A stretch of 32,552 bases of DNA from Candidatus Staskawiczbacteria bacterium (GCA_016866675.1 VGLO01000003.1:1-32552), one strand, 5' to 3'; shown: positions 8,128 through 17,120, counted from the first letter of the stretch. Numbers and translations: made by a program. Notes: a model not told the origin generated them from the letters alone.

Positions 8128-8718
8128 TCAATTAATTAACTCTCTTAACTCTCCCCTTTCTAAAGACTTTATACTTCTGTGCATATTCGAAGACTTGTTT
8201 TTAAATTGTGTTTCTAATATTTGCAAAACATCACCGTGAGAAACTAACAAAATTTTCTTTTGTTGATATATTTTTTCTAAGTCATCAATAAGAGATACCA
8301 CTCTATTTTTGACATTTTCTACAGATTCTTCATTATATTCTGGTTGCCTATTATTACTATCATTACTCCATACTTTTTGATAATTATTTGTACCTGATTT
8401 ATCAAGACTACCAAACCAACGCTCCCTTAACCTCTCATCAATATTAATTTCAATTTTTATACCCAATAATTCTTTAGTAATTTCTGCTGTTCTTTTGCAT
8501 CTAGAAAACGGTGAACAATAAATTATTACTTCACTATCAAGTATTTTTGATTTTTTAGAGTTTTCTATAGAAGTACTTACCTGCTTTTCACCATTTTTAG
8601 TTAACGAATATTCTTCATTAATTGCGTCCTCTAAATTACTTACTATAATCTCTGCTGTGTTTGCCTTGCTCTCTCCATGCCTTAAGGCAAAATATTTGTT
8701 TTTAAGTTTACTAAACAT
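8128..8718 (-). CDS. Histidine phosphatase superfamily protein
   Basis: YFALRHGESKANT; C-terminal ILLVSHGDVLQIL. Confidence 0.88.
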   Translation of the reverse strand: MFSKLKNKYFALRHGESKANTAEIIVSNLEDAINEEYSLTKNGEKQVSTSIENSKKSKILDSEVIIYCSPFSRCKRTAEITKELLGIKIEINIDERLRERWFGSLDKSGTNNYQKVWSNDSNNRQPEYNEESVENVKNRVVSLIDDLEKIYQQKKILLVSHGDVLQILETQFKNKSSNMHRSIKSLERGELRELIN

Positions 8719-9214
8719 ATAATTTTAATAAATTTATAACAATAAAAGAAATAAACCCAGAAAAAATACCGGCCAAAACATCCAAGGGCCAATGCACGCC
8801 ACAAAATATTCTGGATAATGCTATAAAAAAGCTTACAGTACAAAAAAGCAGTCCAAGTGTTAGATTATAAGGTAAAATTGAAAACGATAAAGCAAAGAAA
8901 ACAGCTGTATGACTTGATGGAAATGAAGGGTATTGAGGTTTTTTGACTAGAGAATTAACCTCTAAAACTTCTTGAGGTCTTTTTCTTTTATATATCTGGT
9001 AAATGGATTGATTAATTATAAACCTAGCAAAAAGCATTGCCAAAAACGGAAAAATTAAAATTTTAATATCTCTATAAAAAAGAGCATATAAAATTATAAT
9101 CAAAATTAAGAAGTACCCTGCGTAAACGGCAAATATTTTTGCAAAAAAATCCAAAAGATTATATTTTTTTGCGTACCCGTTAATTAACTTAAATAAATGT
9201 AAATCTAATTTCAT
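8711..9214 (-). CDS. PAP2 superfamily membrane phosphatase
   Basis: [32 protein letters not shown]; several hydrophobic segments. Confidence 0.92.
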   Translation of the reverse strand: MKLDLHLFKLINGYAKKYNLLDFFAKIFAVYAGYFLILIIILYALFYRDIKILIFPFLAMLFARFIINQSIYQIYKRKRPQEVLEVNSLVKKPQYPSFPSSHTAVFFALSFSILPYNLTLGLLFCTVSFFIALSRIFCGVHWPLDVLAGIFSGFISFIVINLLKLYV

Positions 9215-10455
9215 TTAGGCAAAGGAAACTTTTTACATAGATTTTTAACTTCCTGACTTATTCTTTTTACCAAATAAGGTTTTGATATGACCTCATTTAT
9301 CCAACCTGCAATTTTTTTCATTTCTTTTTCTTTCATCCCCCTTGTGGTAATGGCTGGAGTGCCCATTCTTATTCCAGATGGCTTAAACGGAGAAGCTGTA
9401 TCATACGGAATACTATTTCTATTGGTAGATATTCCAATACTTTCAAGAAGATTTTGAGCATCTAATCCCGTAATATTTTTATTCCGCAAATCAATCAATA
9501 TTAAATGATTATCAGTGCCACCACTTACAAGATTAAACCCTAATTTACTTAGCTCTTCTCCTAAGGCCTTTGCATTTTTCACAACCTGAGATGCATATTT
9601 GCCAAACGCGGGTGTACTAGCTTCTTTTAAGCAGACTGCGATTGCAGCTATTGAGTTTTCGTGAGGGCCACCCTGTAATCCGGGGAAAACAGCTTTATCA
9701 ATTTTTTTTGATAAATCAGGGTCTTTCTTTAATCCCTTCTTTGTCACCATAATTAGGCCTCCCCTTGGCCCTCTTAATGTTTTATGTGTAGTTGTGGTCA
9801 CAATATCAACATATGGCACAGGGCTTGGATAAACTCCTCCGGCCACTAATCCGGCAACGTGAGCAATATCAGCTACCAAATAAGCTCCCACAGAGTCTGC
9901 AATTTTTCCTAATCTTTTCCAATCAAGTATTCTTGAATAAGCAGAGAATCCCAGCCAAATTAGCTTTGGTTTGTGCTCTTTTGCCAATTTTTCAAATTCT
10001 TCATAGTTCATCAAGTGGGTTTTTTCATATACTCCATAAGATACAGCATTAAAAAATTTTCCCGAAAAACTTACTTTGGCTCCATGAGTCAAATGCCCAC
10101 CCATAGAAAGAGCCATTCCCATAATAGTATCTCCTGGGTCACAGGTGGCCATGTATACTGCGGCGTTTGCAGGAGATCCTGAATGTGGTTGCACATTAAC
10201 GTACTCAACCCCAAAGAGCTTTTTTGCCCTTTCAATGCAAAGATTCTCAACTTCATCAATGAATTGGTTTCCGCCGTAATATCTTTTGCCCGGATATCCT
10301 TCTGCGTATTTGTCGGTCAAAAGCGAGCTCAAGGGTTCTCGCACAGCAGAAGAACAGTGGTTCTCAGAAGGAATCATTTGCAGAGTTGTCTTTTGGCGGT
10401 TAGTTTCCAATTCAATCAATTTTGCTACTTTTTGATCATTATTTTTTAACTTCAT
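9211..10455 (-). CDS. glyA: Serine hydroxymethyltransferase
   Basis: [47 protein letters not shown]. Start chosen at MKLKNND; the listed ORF runs upstream into the GC-rich cassette. Confidence 0.95.
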   Translation of the reverse strand: MKLKNNDQKVAKLIELETNRQKTTLQMIPSENHCSSAVREPLSSLLTDKYAEGYPGKRYYGGNQFIDEVENLCIERAKKLFGVEYVNVQPHSGSPANAAVYMATCDPGDTIMGMALSMGGHLTHGAKVSFSGKFFNAVSYGVYEKTHLMNYEEFEKLAKEHKPKLIWLGFSAYSRILDWKRLGKIADSVGAYLVADIAHVAGLVAGGVYPSPVPYVDIVTTTTHKTLRGPRGGLIMVTKKGLKKDPDLSKKIDKAVFPGLQGGPHENSIAAIAVCLKEASTPAFGKYASQVVKNAKALGEELSKLGFNLVSGGTDNHLILIDLRNKNITGLDAQNLLESIGISTNRNSIPYDTASPFKPSGIRMGTPAITTRGMKEKEMKKIAGWINEVISKPYLVKRISQEVKNLCKKFPLPK

Positions 10456-10491
10456 ATGTTTTATTCTCATTATTCTATCATTTTTTATACA

Positions 10492-10535
10492 AAAAAACAG
10501 CGGCCATTCAAGTTGTAAAACCCAAATAGCCGCCT
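10492..10535 (-). terminator. Intrinsic terminator of the GC-rich cassette
   Basis: - strand GGCGGCTATT...AATGGCCGCTG followed by TTTTTTT. Confidence 0.7.
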
Positions 10536-10538
10536 TCA

Positions 10539-10580
10539 TTGCTCGTCTCAACTCTCGCTTTGCGAGGTTTCGTCGAGCAA
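10539..10580. repeat. Nested hairpin in cassette 3' region
   Basis: TTGCTCG (10539-10545) pairs CGAGCAA (10574-10580); inner CTCGC-ttt-GCGAG (10554-10566). Confidence 0.65.
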
Positions 10581-10586
10581 CCCTTA

Positions 10587-10624
10587 TGCCTGCTACGCCA
10601 CGCTTGCGCGTTGCTTCGCAGGCA
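10587..10624. repeat. 38-nt hairpin repeat sharing TGCCTGC/GCAGGCA arms with the palindrome at 7008-7027
   Basis: On -: TGCCTGC GAA GC A ACGC [GCAA] GCGT G GC GTA GCAGGCA; symmetric internal loops, GNRA-type tetraloop. Confidence 0.75.
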
Positions 10625-11318
10625 GGACACGTACGGAACGAGAGCGGATATGACTGCCGGAACTGCCCACACCACAGCTGTGGACCTGGACCTTGCCGAA
10701 GTCAGGATACCAGAACATGCACGGCACGCGACCATCCACATCGCGCGAGGCAGGACAGAGTGTCAAGTTCTCGTGATCGAGGTGTTCGCCCGTAGTCAGG
10801 AAGAAAGCCAGTTCCAGAAGCTCGCGCTCCAAGAACGTCATTCCGCGATGGCCTTCCCCATCAAGCTGGTTGGTGGATTTGCCGGCATTTTCCTCATCGG
10901 CCTCCACCACGGCGCGAACACTGATGGCGTAACTGCCATTGGCCGGGTCGCGATCGTTACGCTTGGAGATTTTCTGATCCAGGTTGTCCCCGTACAAGGA
11001 ATATCCACCGCAGCGTTCCTTGATCACGTTCCACACCTTGTTGCGGATGAGACTCTTGGGCACGTAGATAGCCCACTGACCAGCTGGTGCCGCCTCAAAC
11101 TGGTCCACGACCTCTTGGAACTCCTTTTACATGCCGAGTGCCTGACCAACAGCTTTCCAGTTGAGAACAACTGGGAGGTTGGCCGGCTCTGGCCAAGGGT
11201 TCTCCTTGCGGAGAAACTTCTTGGTGGCTTCGAGCCACTCACTTCCATCTTCCCCAGAGAGCTTCTGGAGAAGATCCTCAACTGGTCCACGAACATCGCA
11301 GAGCAGTAACCGACTCAT
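10593..11318 (-). pseudogene. GC-rich hypothetical gene with one in-frame TAA (two ORFs, 11127-11318 and 10593-11108 region)
   Basis: MSRLLLCDVRGPVEDLLQKLSGEDGSEWLEATKKFLRKENPWPEP... then stop, then in-frame KEFQEVVDQFEAAPAGQWAIYVPKSLIRNK...LERELLELAFFLTTGEHLDHENLTLC. SD AAGGAG before the ATG. Pseudogene versus two cistrons is unresolved. Confidence 0.6.
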
Positions 11319-11330
11319 GTCAGTCTCCTT

Positions 11331-11381
11331 GTCCCACAAAATGGGACTAAAATGAACAGTACCGATAAAGCCCGATGCTTT
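11331..11381 (-). promoter_or_regulatory. Structured 5' leader with two hairpins upstream of the cassette gene
   Basis: GTCCCA-ttttg-TGGGAC (11331-11347) and AAAGC-atcgg-GCTTT (11367-11381); SD AAGGAG follows the first directly. Confidence 0.6.
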
Positions 11382-11394
11382 ACCTTACGATTTA

Positions 11395-11423
11395 ATTATA
11401 CATCTTTATCTTATTATTGTCAA
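11395..11423 (-). promoter_or_regulatory. Perfect consensus sigma70 promoter
   Basis: - strand TTGACA (11418-11423), 17-nt spacer, TATAAT (11395-11400); -35 lies in the tsaC 3' end. Confidence 0.85.
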
Positions 11424-11969
11424 GTATCCTTTTGTGAGATCTATAATTGTTGAGGGTTGTGACTTTTTTAAATTCCCCCCATCAATAATAAGTATATCTT
11501 CTTTTCCAAAAACTTTTTCTATTTCTCTTGAGCCAATCATACTTTCACTTCCTGAAATATTTACGGATGTCTGCACTAAAGGCTTATTTATTTTTTTTAG
11601 TAAATTATTTAAAAATTTGTATTTAGGAATTCTTATAGCAATAGTGTTTTTATTAATACCATAAATCTTTACCTCTGCTTTTCTTTGTAAAATAAACGTA
11701 TATTTCCCTGGCCAATGCCCTTTTAGTGTTTTCTCCTGGTCTTTGCTTATTTCTGCAAACTCTTTTGCCATTTTTAAATCTTTAACAAAAACCGGTAAGG
11801 GTTTTGATTTTGGTCTTTTTTTTATTTTATAAATTTTTTCAACGGCTTTTTTATTTGAGGCATCAGCCAAAAATCCATAGACGGTATCTGTTGGACAAAT
11901 AATAACGCCTCCACTTTTTATTTCTAAAATAGCCTCATTAAGCGCTAGTTTTTCCTTTATTACTTTCAT
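11406..11969 (-). CDS. tsaC: L-threonylcarbamoyladenylate synthase (Sua5/YciO/YrdC family)
   Basis: GGVIICPTDTVYGFLADA, KIKKRPKSKPLPVFV, GHWPGKYTFIL, QTSVNISG. Confidence 0.92.
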   Translation of the reverse strand: MKVIKEKLALNEAILEIKSGGVIICPTDTVYGFLADASNKKAVEKIYKIKKRPKSKPLPVFVKDLKMAKEFAEISKDQEKTLKGHWPGKYTFILQRKAEVKIYGINKNTIAIRIPKYKFLNNLLKKINKPLVQTSVNISGSESMIGSREIEKVFGKEDILIIDGGNLKKSQPSTIIDLTKGYLTIIR

Positions 11970-12699
11970 TTTTTAAAAATTCTTCAAATTTAGATACATC
12001 TTCTGGTCTGCCAAAATCCATCCAATAATCAGTAAATCTTTTTACTTTTACTTTATTTTCTTTGGCCAACAATGATATTGCGTCTGTAATTTCATACTCT
12101 CCTCTTGGAGACTTTTGGAGATTAAAAATTTTATCAAAAATAACTGGTGTAAATTTATACAAGCTTGTATTAATTAAGTTGCCAATAAATTCCTTTGGTT
12201 TTTCTACAATTTTTTCCAAATATTCCCCTTTTTCAACTAAAACTCCAAATTTTTCTGGACTACTACTTTCAACTCCAGCCACATAGCAGTATTCATCGTT
12301 TATATTTAATGCCACGAGCTGATCTTTTGTGTAGAAGTTATCTCCTACTAGTGAGATAAAATTTTCTTTGCCCACAATATCTTTAACGCATTTTATAGGA
12401 CATGCCGTGCCATACTCTTTTTCTTTTGGACCTAAAATATCAAATTGATTTACAATTTTTATATTTGGAGTTTGGTTTTTAAAACTATAAGTTTTTAAAA
12501 ACTCACTTATCATGTCTTCGCGAAATCCTACCACCATAATAATTTCTAAATAACCGGCACTCAAAATATTATCTAATAAATAGGCTAAAAATGGCCTGTC
12601 CTTTACTTCAATTAAGTGTTTTGACTTATCTTTTGAAAGGTCTAACATTCTTGTGCCTTGCCCCGCAGCTGAAATTACAACCTTCTTTATACTATTCAT
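11938..12699 (-). CDS. Sugar nucleotidyltransferase (NTP_transferase family)
   Basis: KKVVISAAGQGTRMLDLSKDKSKHLIEVKDRPFLAYLL; VGDNF; EKPKEF. Confidence 0.85.
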   Translation of the reverse strand: MNSIKKVVISAAGQGTRMLDLSKDKSKHLIEVKDRPFLAYLLDNILSAGYLEIIMVVGFREDMISEFLKTYSFKNQTPNIKIVNQFDILGPKEKEYGTACPIKCVKDIVGKENFISLVGDNFYTKDQLVALNINDEYCYVAGVESSSPEKFGVLVEKGEYLEKIVEKPKEFIGNLINTSLYKFTPVIFDKIFNLQKSPRGEYEITDAISLLAKENKVKVKRFTDYWMDFGRPEDVSKFEEFLKNESNKGKTSA

Positions 12700-12701
12700 A
12701 A

Positions 12702-15179
12702 TTAAATAACTATATTAATCAATTTATCTTGAATAAATATTATTTTTTTGGGCTTATTTTCTTTAACCCATTCTTTTATTTTTTTGCTATCTAGAGCTAA
12801 ATTTTCTGCTTCTCCTTGAGTTAATCCAGAAGATGCTTGAATTTTATCTCTCACCTTTCCATTAATCTGTACTATAATAAAAACTTTTTCCTCTTTTAAA
12901 AGCTTTTCATTGTACTTTGGCCATTTTTGTTGACTACAAAAACCTGCAAATCCAACCACTTTCCAAAGCTCTTCTGCCAAATGCGGTGCAAACGGAGAAA
13001 GAATTACTAAAAATTTTTTGAAATCTTTTTTACTTAAACCAACGCTTGAAATCTGTCCCGATTTCTTCGAGGATCCTCGATTTATTTGCAATCGGGACCA
13101 CTCATTTACAAACTCCATAAGAGAACTTACTGCTGTGTTAAACTTCATTAACTCAATATCTTCTCCAACTTTTTTGATAGTTTTATTGAGTAAAATTTTC
13201 AAACTTTCATCGCTTTCACTTTTTGAAATTTTATTATGAGTTAAATTATAAACCTTTTCCAAAAATCTTCTGCAACCAACAACTCCCTTTTGATCCCATG
13301 GAATTTGCTGTTCAAAGGGACCAATAAACATTTCATAAACCCTAAGAGTGTCTGAGCCGTATTGCTTTGCAACAATATCTGGATTCACCACGTTCCCCCT
13401 TGATTTTGACATTTTAATACCGCCCTCTCCAAGAATTACTCCATGTGAAGTTCTTTTTTTATATGGTTCTGATCCAACGGACTCTGGGACAGCTAAAATA
13501 TCATACAAAAATTTAAAAATAAATCTTGAATAAAGAAGATGCAAAGTTGTGTGCTCCATACCTCCGTTATACCAGTCAACCGGAAGCCAGTATTTTAAAA
13601 TTTTATTATCAGCTAGCGCTTTATTATTTTTTGGATCGGTGTACCTCAAAAAATACCAATTTGATCCAGCCCAATTTGGCATAGTATCGGTTTCTCTTTT
13701 GGCTGGACCTCCACATTTTTTACATTTTACATTAACCCATTTTTCAATTGAGGCCAGAGGAGATTCACCCGTATCTGTTGGTTGATATTTTTTTACATTT
13801 GGCAATTCAACTGGAAGATCTTTCTCTGAAATTGTCTGCCAATCGCAGTTTTGACAAAAAATCATTGGGATGGGTTCGCCCCAGTAATGTTGTCTTGAAA
13901 ATATCCAATCCCTTAATTTATAACTTGTCTTGGTATTGGCAAGATTTTTTTCTTTTAACCATAAAATAATCTTAGTCTTAGCTTCAGATGATTCCAATCC
14001 ATCAAATTGCATTGAGTTGTGCAAAACTCCTTCACCTTCATAACATTCTTCTAAATTCTTTACCTTATGTGAAAACTCCTCATCTTTCGGAATAATTGAA
14101 GTTCTTAAAGGAATGCCGTATTTTTTTGCCAACTTAAAATCTCTTTTATCGTGAGCATCAGCAAAAACAGCCCCTGTTCCATATTGCTCTAAAACAAAAT
14201 CAGCAACCCATATTGGCATCTCTTCATTTGTAGCTGGGTTTCTAGCCAAAACACCTTTTAGCTCAATACCAGTGACATCTTTCTCTAAGTTGGACCTTTC
14301 AATATCTGGAGTATTTTTTGCTTTTTTAATATATTCTAAAACTTGGCTTAAATTTTCTATTTTATCTTTATGTCTTTCAATAAATTTATGCCCCGGAGAT
14401 AAAATTAAATAAGTTCCAGAAAAAATTGTATCAATTCTTGTTGTAAAAACCTCTATTGGGTCTTCAAATCCTTCTACCGGAAACTTTACAATGGCTCCTT
14501 CTGACTTTCCAATCCAATCTTTTTGCTGAATTTTAACTCTTTCTGGATAATCAACCATATTTAAATCCTCTAGCAATCTTTCGGCGTAATTAGTAATTCT
14601 TATCAACCATTGTTCCTTTTCTTTTTTCTCAACATCTGCGCCACATCTTTCGCATTTTCCAGAAATTACTTCTTCATTGGCTAATACAATTTTATCTTTG
14701 GGGCACCAATTAACCAGCATCTTATCTTTATAGGCAAGACCGTTTTCAAAAAGTTTTATAAAAATCCATTGTGTCCATTTATAATATTTTGGATCTGTGG
14801 TATTTACTTCTCGTGCCCAATCAAGTGACAAACCAAGCATTTTCATTTGCTTTCTAAAATTGTCTGTATTCTTTTTTGTGGCCAAAACAGGATGAATTCC
14901 TTTTTTAATTGCATAATTTTCTGTTGGTAATCCAAAAGCATCCCACCCAATAGGGAATAAAAGGTTATAGCCCTGCATCCTTTTCTTACGAGCAATTACA
15001 TCTAAACCAATATATGGCCTACAATGACCCACATGCAAACCATCTCCCGAAGGATAAGGAAACTCAAATAAAAGATAAAATTTCTTCTTTTTTGAGAAGT
15101 TTTTTGCTTTAAAGTCACCTGACTTATACCACTTTTCCTGCCACTTTTTTTCTATTTGCTGTGGATTATATCTCTTCAT
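12702..15179 (-). CDS. leuS: Leucyl-tRNA synthetase
   Basis: FPYPSGDGLHVGHCRPYIGLDVIARKKRMQGYN, GWDAFGLPTENYAI, KMSKSRGNVVNPD. Start at MKRYNPQQ. Confidence 0.97.
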   Translation of the reverse strand: MKRYNPQQIEKKWQEKWYKSGDFKAKNFSKKKKFYLLFEFPYPSGDGLHVGHCRPYIGLDVIARKKRMQGYNLLFPIGWDAFGLPTENYAIKKGIHPVLATKKNTDNFRKQMKMLGLSLDWAREVNTTDPKYYKWTQWIFIKLFENGLAYKDKMLVNWCPKDKIVLANEEVISGKCERCGADVEKKEKEQWLIRITNYAERLLEDLNMVDYPERVKIQQKDWIGKSEGAIVKFPVEGFEDPIEVFTTRIDTIFSGTYLILSPGHKFIERHKDKIENLSQVLEYIKKAKNTPDIERSNLEKDVTGIELKGVLARNPATNEEMPIWVADFVLEQYGTGAVFADAHDKRDFKLAKKYGIPLRTSIIPKDEEFSHKVKNLEECYEGEGVLHNSMQFDGLESSEAKTKIILWLKEKNLANTKTSYKLRDWIFSRQHYWGEPIPMIFCQNCDWQTISEKDLPVELPNVKKYQPTDTGESPLASIEKWVNVKCKKCGGPAKRETDTMPNWAGSNWYFLRYTDPKNNKALADNKILKYWLPVDWYNGGMEHTTLHLLYSRFIFKFLYDILAVPESVGSEPYKKRTSHGVILGEGGIKMSKSRGNVVNPDIVAKQYGSDTLRVYEMFIGPFEQQIPWDQKGVVGCRRFLEKVYNLTHNKISKSESDESLKILLNKTIKKVGEDIELMKFNTAVSSLMEFVNEWSRLQINRGSSKKSGQISSVGLSKKDFKKFLVILSPFAPHLAEELWKVVGFAGFCSQQKWPKYNEKLLKEEKVFIIVQINGKVRDKIQASSGLTQGEAENLALDSKKIKEWVKENKPKKIIFIQDKLINIVI
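13055..13098. repeat. 44-bp composite palindrome inside leuS
   Basis: GTCCCGATT (13055-13063) and AATCGGGAC (13090-13098) are 9-bp inverted arms around CGAGGATCCTCG (13068-13079). Confidence 0.8.
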
Positions 15180-15211
15180 ATAATTTGATAATGTTATCAC
15201 GATTTATGGGT

Positions 15212-15242
15212 AAAAAAAAGTCCTGCCATTCATTGGCAAGAC
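15212..15242 (-). terminator. Intrinsic terminator downstream of the secreted hypothetical protein
   Basis: - strand GTCTTGCCA-atgaa-TGGCAGGAC then TTTTTTTT. Confidence 0.8.
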
Positions 15243-15263
15243 ATTGCAAAATCTGTCAATTCT

Positions 15264-15710
15264 TTACTCTTCTTTTTCAAAAGGCTTGAGAAACGTGAGT
15301 GATTCTCTCCTCATTAATCCATTACCTGGCAAAGTTGCCCAAACCCCTACAAGCCGTGGGCCCTGCTTAATCTTATACAAATTAACTCCTTTTATTTGTT
15401 TTCCACCTTCAGCAGTTATAGACCAACTAACCGCCAAATTTTCTCCTTGGCGAATTCCAACTCCAGAAAAATTGGACAACCCCATGTTCCAAGATACAAC
15501 ATAAATTTCGTTAACCTTTGCAATAGTAGCTACTCCGGTGTAAGTCTTACCGCTTGCTTCATTTCCTTTGCAGGTATAGTAGCCATCAATATCAAATAAA
15601 ATTTCTTCTGCCGATATTTTTTTGACTGGCACATCTTTTTGATGAGCAGGCTCTAATTCAGCCATAAAAAATACCATCATTGAAACAATAGACTTCCAAG
15701 GACAACGCAT
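15264..15710 (-). CDS. Hypothetical, probably exported protein (148 aa)
   Basis: Basic/hydrophobic N-terminus MRCPWKSIVSMMVFFMA; YYTCKGNEASGKTYTGVATIAKVNEIYVVSWNMG; SD GGAGG 5 nt upstream of ATG. Confidence 0.7.
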   Translation of the reverse strand: MRCPWKSIVSMMVFFMAELEPAHQKDVPVKKISAEEILFDIDGYYTCKGNEASGKTYTGVATIAKVNEIYVVSWNMGLSNFSGVGIRQGENLAVSWSITAEGGKQIKGVNLYKIKQGPRLVGVWATLPGNGLMRRESLTFLKPFEKEE

Positions 15711-15749
15711 GGTGGCCTCCTAAAAAAGTGTCAACGAGCGAATTGGTTT

Positions 15750-15777
15750 ATTGTATTCCTTAATAATTTTTTTTCAA
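15750..15777 (-). promoter_or_regulatory. Putative promoter for the 148-aa gene
   Basis: - strand TTGAAA, 16 nt, TACAAT. Confidence 0.4.
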
Positions 15778-15946
15778 TACTGAGTCTAGTTAATAATGCT
15801 CTTTCGAAAGATTTTGAAAAAATATTGAGCGAGAATGTGATAGAACGAGAAGGACTACCCATAGGGTAATCTGCCAAGTTATAGCGCATTCGCAGCCAAT
15901 ATTTTTGCAAAAGATGCGGATATGGCATTATTTACTAGACTCTAAA

Positions 15947-16768
15947 CTAAATTAAAAATAGATTCTTTGCGTTTTCTGTGGTTTTTTCACAGACTTTTTC
16001 AAAGCTAACATTTTTTAGTTCTGCGATTTTTTTAATGGTATGTTTAATAAATATTGGCTGATTTCTTTTTTCTTCTGCCGTTGGAGGAGTTAAGTATGGG
16101 CAATCGGTTTCAACTAAAATATTTTCTAAAGAAACTTCCTTAATCACTTCATCAATATTAAACTTGAAAATTATGCCATTAATTCCAATGTAAAAACCCA
16201 TCTCAATGTATTTTTTAGCTTGTTCTAAGCTTCCTGTAAAACAATGTATTACACCTCTCTTTTCTCCTCTTCTTTTAAGTATTTCTATTACATCATCATG
16301 TGCTACTCTGCAATGCAAAATAACAGGAAGATTTAATTCTTTTGCCAAATCCAATTGCTCATTAAAAATTCTCTTTTGCTTTTCTTTAAACTGTTGAAGT
16401 TTTAAAGCAGTTTTGGGTTTATAATAGTAATCTAAACCAATCTCGCCAATAGCTAAAACTTTCTTTGATTTTGCCAAATCTCTATATTTTTCTTTATCAA
16501 ATTCATTTTCTTGAATTAAAAATTCTTCCTCGTTTGGGTCTGTTTTTATTTTTATAAATTCAGAGGCTGAATACATTGGATGCAATCCAATTGAAGCAAA
16601 AACACCCTGCTCGTACTTTTCTGCCATTCCAACGGCACTTTTGCTTGTTTCGTATTTAGTGCCAACATTTATTATCTGAATATTTTCAGATAAAGTTTTT
16701 TTGACAACCAAATCCGCATCATCTTTGAATGCATTAAAATTTACGTGGCTATGTGTATCAATTATCAT
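15947..16768 (-). CDS. tatD: TatD family hydrolase/DNase
   Basis: MIIDTHSHVNF, SIGLHP, AIGEIGLDYYY, ILHCRVAHDD, IHCFTGS, ILVETDCPYLTP. Confidence 0.95.
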   Translation of the reverse strand: MIIDTHSHVNFNAFKDDADLVVKKTLSENIQIINVGTKYETSKSAVGMAEKYEQGVFASIGLHPMYSASEFIKIKTDPNEEEFLIQENEFDKEKYRDLAKSKKVLAIGEIGLDYYYKPKTALKLQQFKEKQKRIFNEQLDLAKELNLPVILHCRVAHDDVIEILKRRGEKRGVIHCFTGSLEQAKKYIEMGFYIGINGIIFKFNIDEVIKEVSLENILVETDCPYLTPPTAEEKRNQPIFIKHTIKKIAELKNVSFEKVCEKTTENAKNLFLI

Positions 16769-16790
16769 GTTTTTGTATTTTAAATGAAAA

Positions 16791-16820
16791 AGTGGGCAAT
16801 CGCAATTGCGATTGCCCACT
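16791..16820 (-). terminator. 30-bp perfect palindrome with T tract, likely csrA terminator
   Basis: AGTGGGCAATCGCAATTGCGATTGCCCACT equals its own reverse complement; on - it is followed by TTTTTCATTT. Confidence 0.75.
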
Positions 16821-16842
16821 AGTTGTTTGCTGATGGCGAATA

Positions 16843-17052
16843 TTACTCGCCAGGCTTTGGCAACGTGGAGGGTGCGGGCTCTGCACCCGGCTTGCCATAG
16901 ATAGCCTCGTACACCTCGTTGCGGTGCACTGGAACCTCCTTTGGCGCCACAATGCCAAGGCGCACCTTGTCGCCTCGGATATCCACCACGGTGACCGTGA
17001 TGTCATTGTTGATGACGATCCTCTCGTTCTTCTTGCGAGACAATACCAGCAT
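16843..17052 (-). CDS. csrA: Carbon storage regulator CsrA
   Basis: MLVLSRKKNERIVINNDITVTVVDIRGDKVRLGIVAPKEVPVHRNEVYEAI; SD GGAGG 8 nt upstream; start trimmed from the listed ORF. Confidence 0.95.
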   Translation of the reverse strand: MLVLSRKKNERIVINNDITVTVVDIRGDKVRLGIVAPKEVPVHRNEVYEAIYGKPGAEPAPSTLPKPGE

Positions 17053-17120
17053 TGTCGAATCCTCCGAAAGGGTGTGATGTGCCAAGCCCTCAAGGTGGCT
17101 TGACGAAGTGTTCTACTTAT

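Noticed and set aside
10456-10551. N-terminal extension of GlyA in the ORF track
   Set aside because: It translates the upstream cassette terminator; the SHMT fold starts near MKLKNND.
10508-10741. 77-aa - strand ORF across the cassette 3' end
   Set aside because: Alternative frame through the repeat and terminator hairpins; no SD or family support.
10539-11309. 256-aa + strand ORF (and other overlapping ORFs) in the GC-rich region
   Set aside because: Antisense to the - gene, which has promoter, SD and terminator on its own strand. High GC makes spurious long ORFs likely.
15731-15928. 65-aa - strand ORF MPYPHLLQKYWLRMRYNL...
   Set aside because: Between genes, no SD or recognised family; possibly a remnant, but not supportable from sequence alone.
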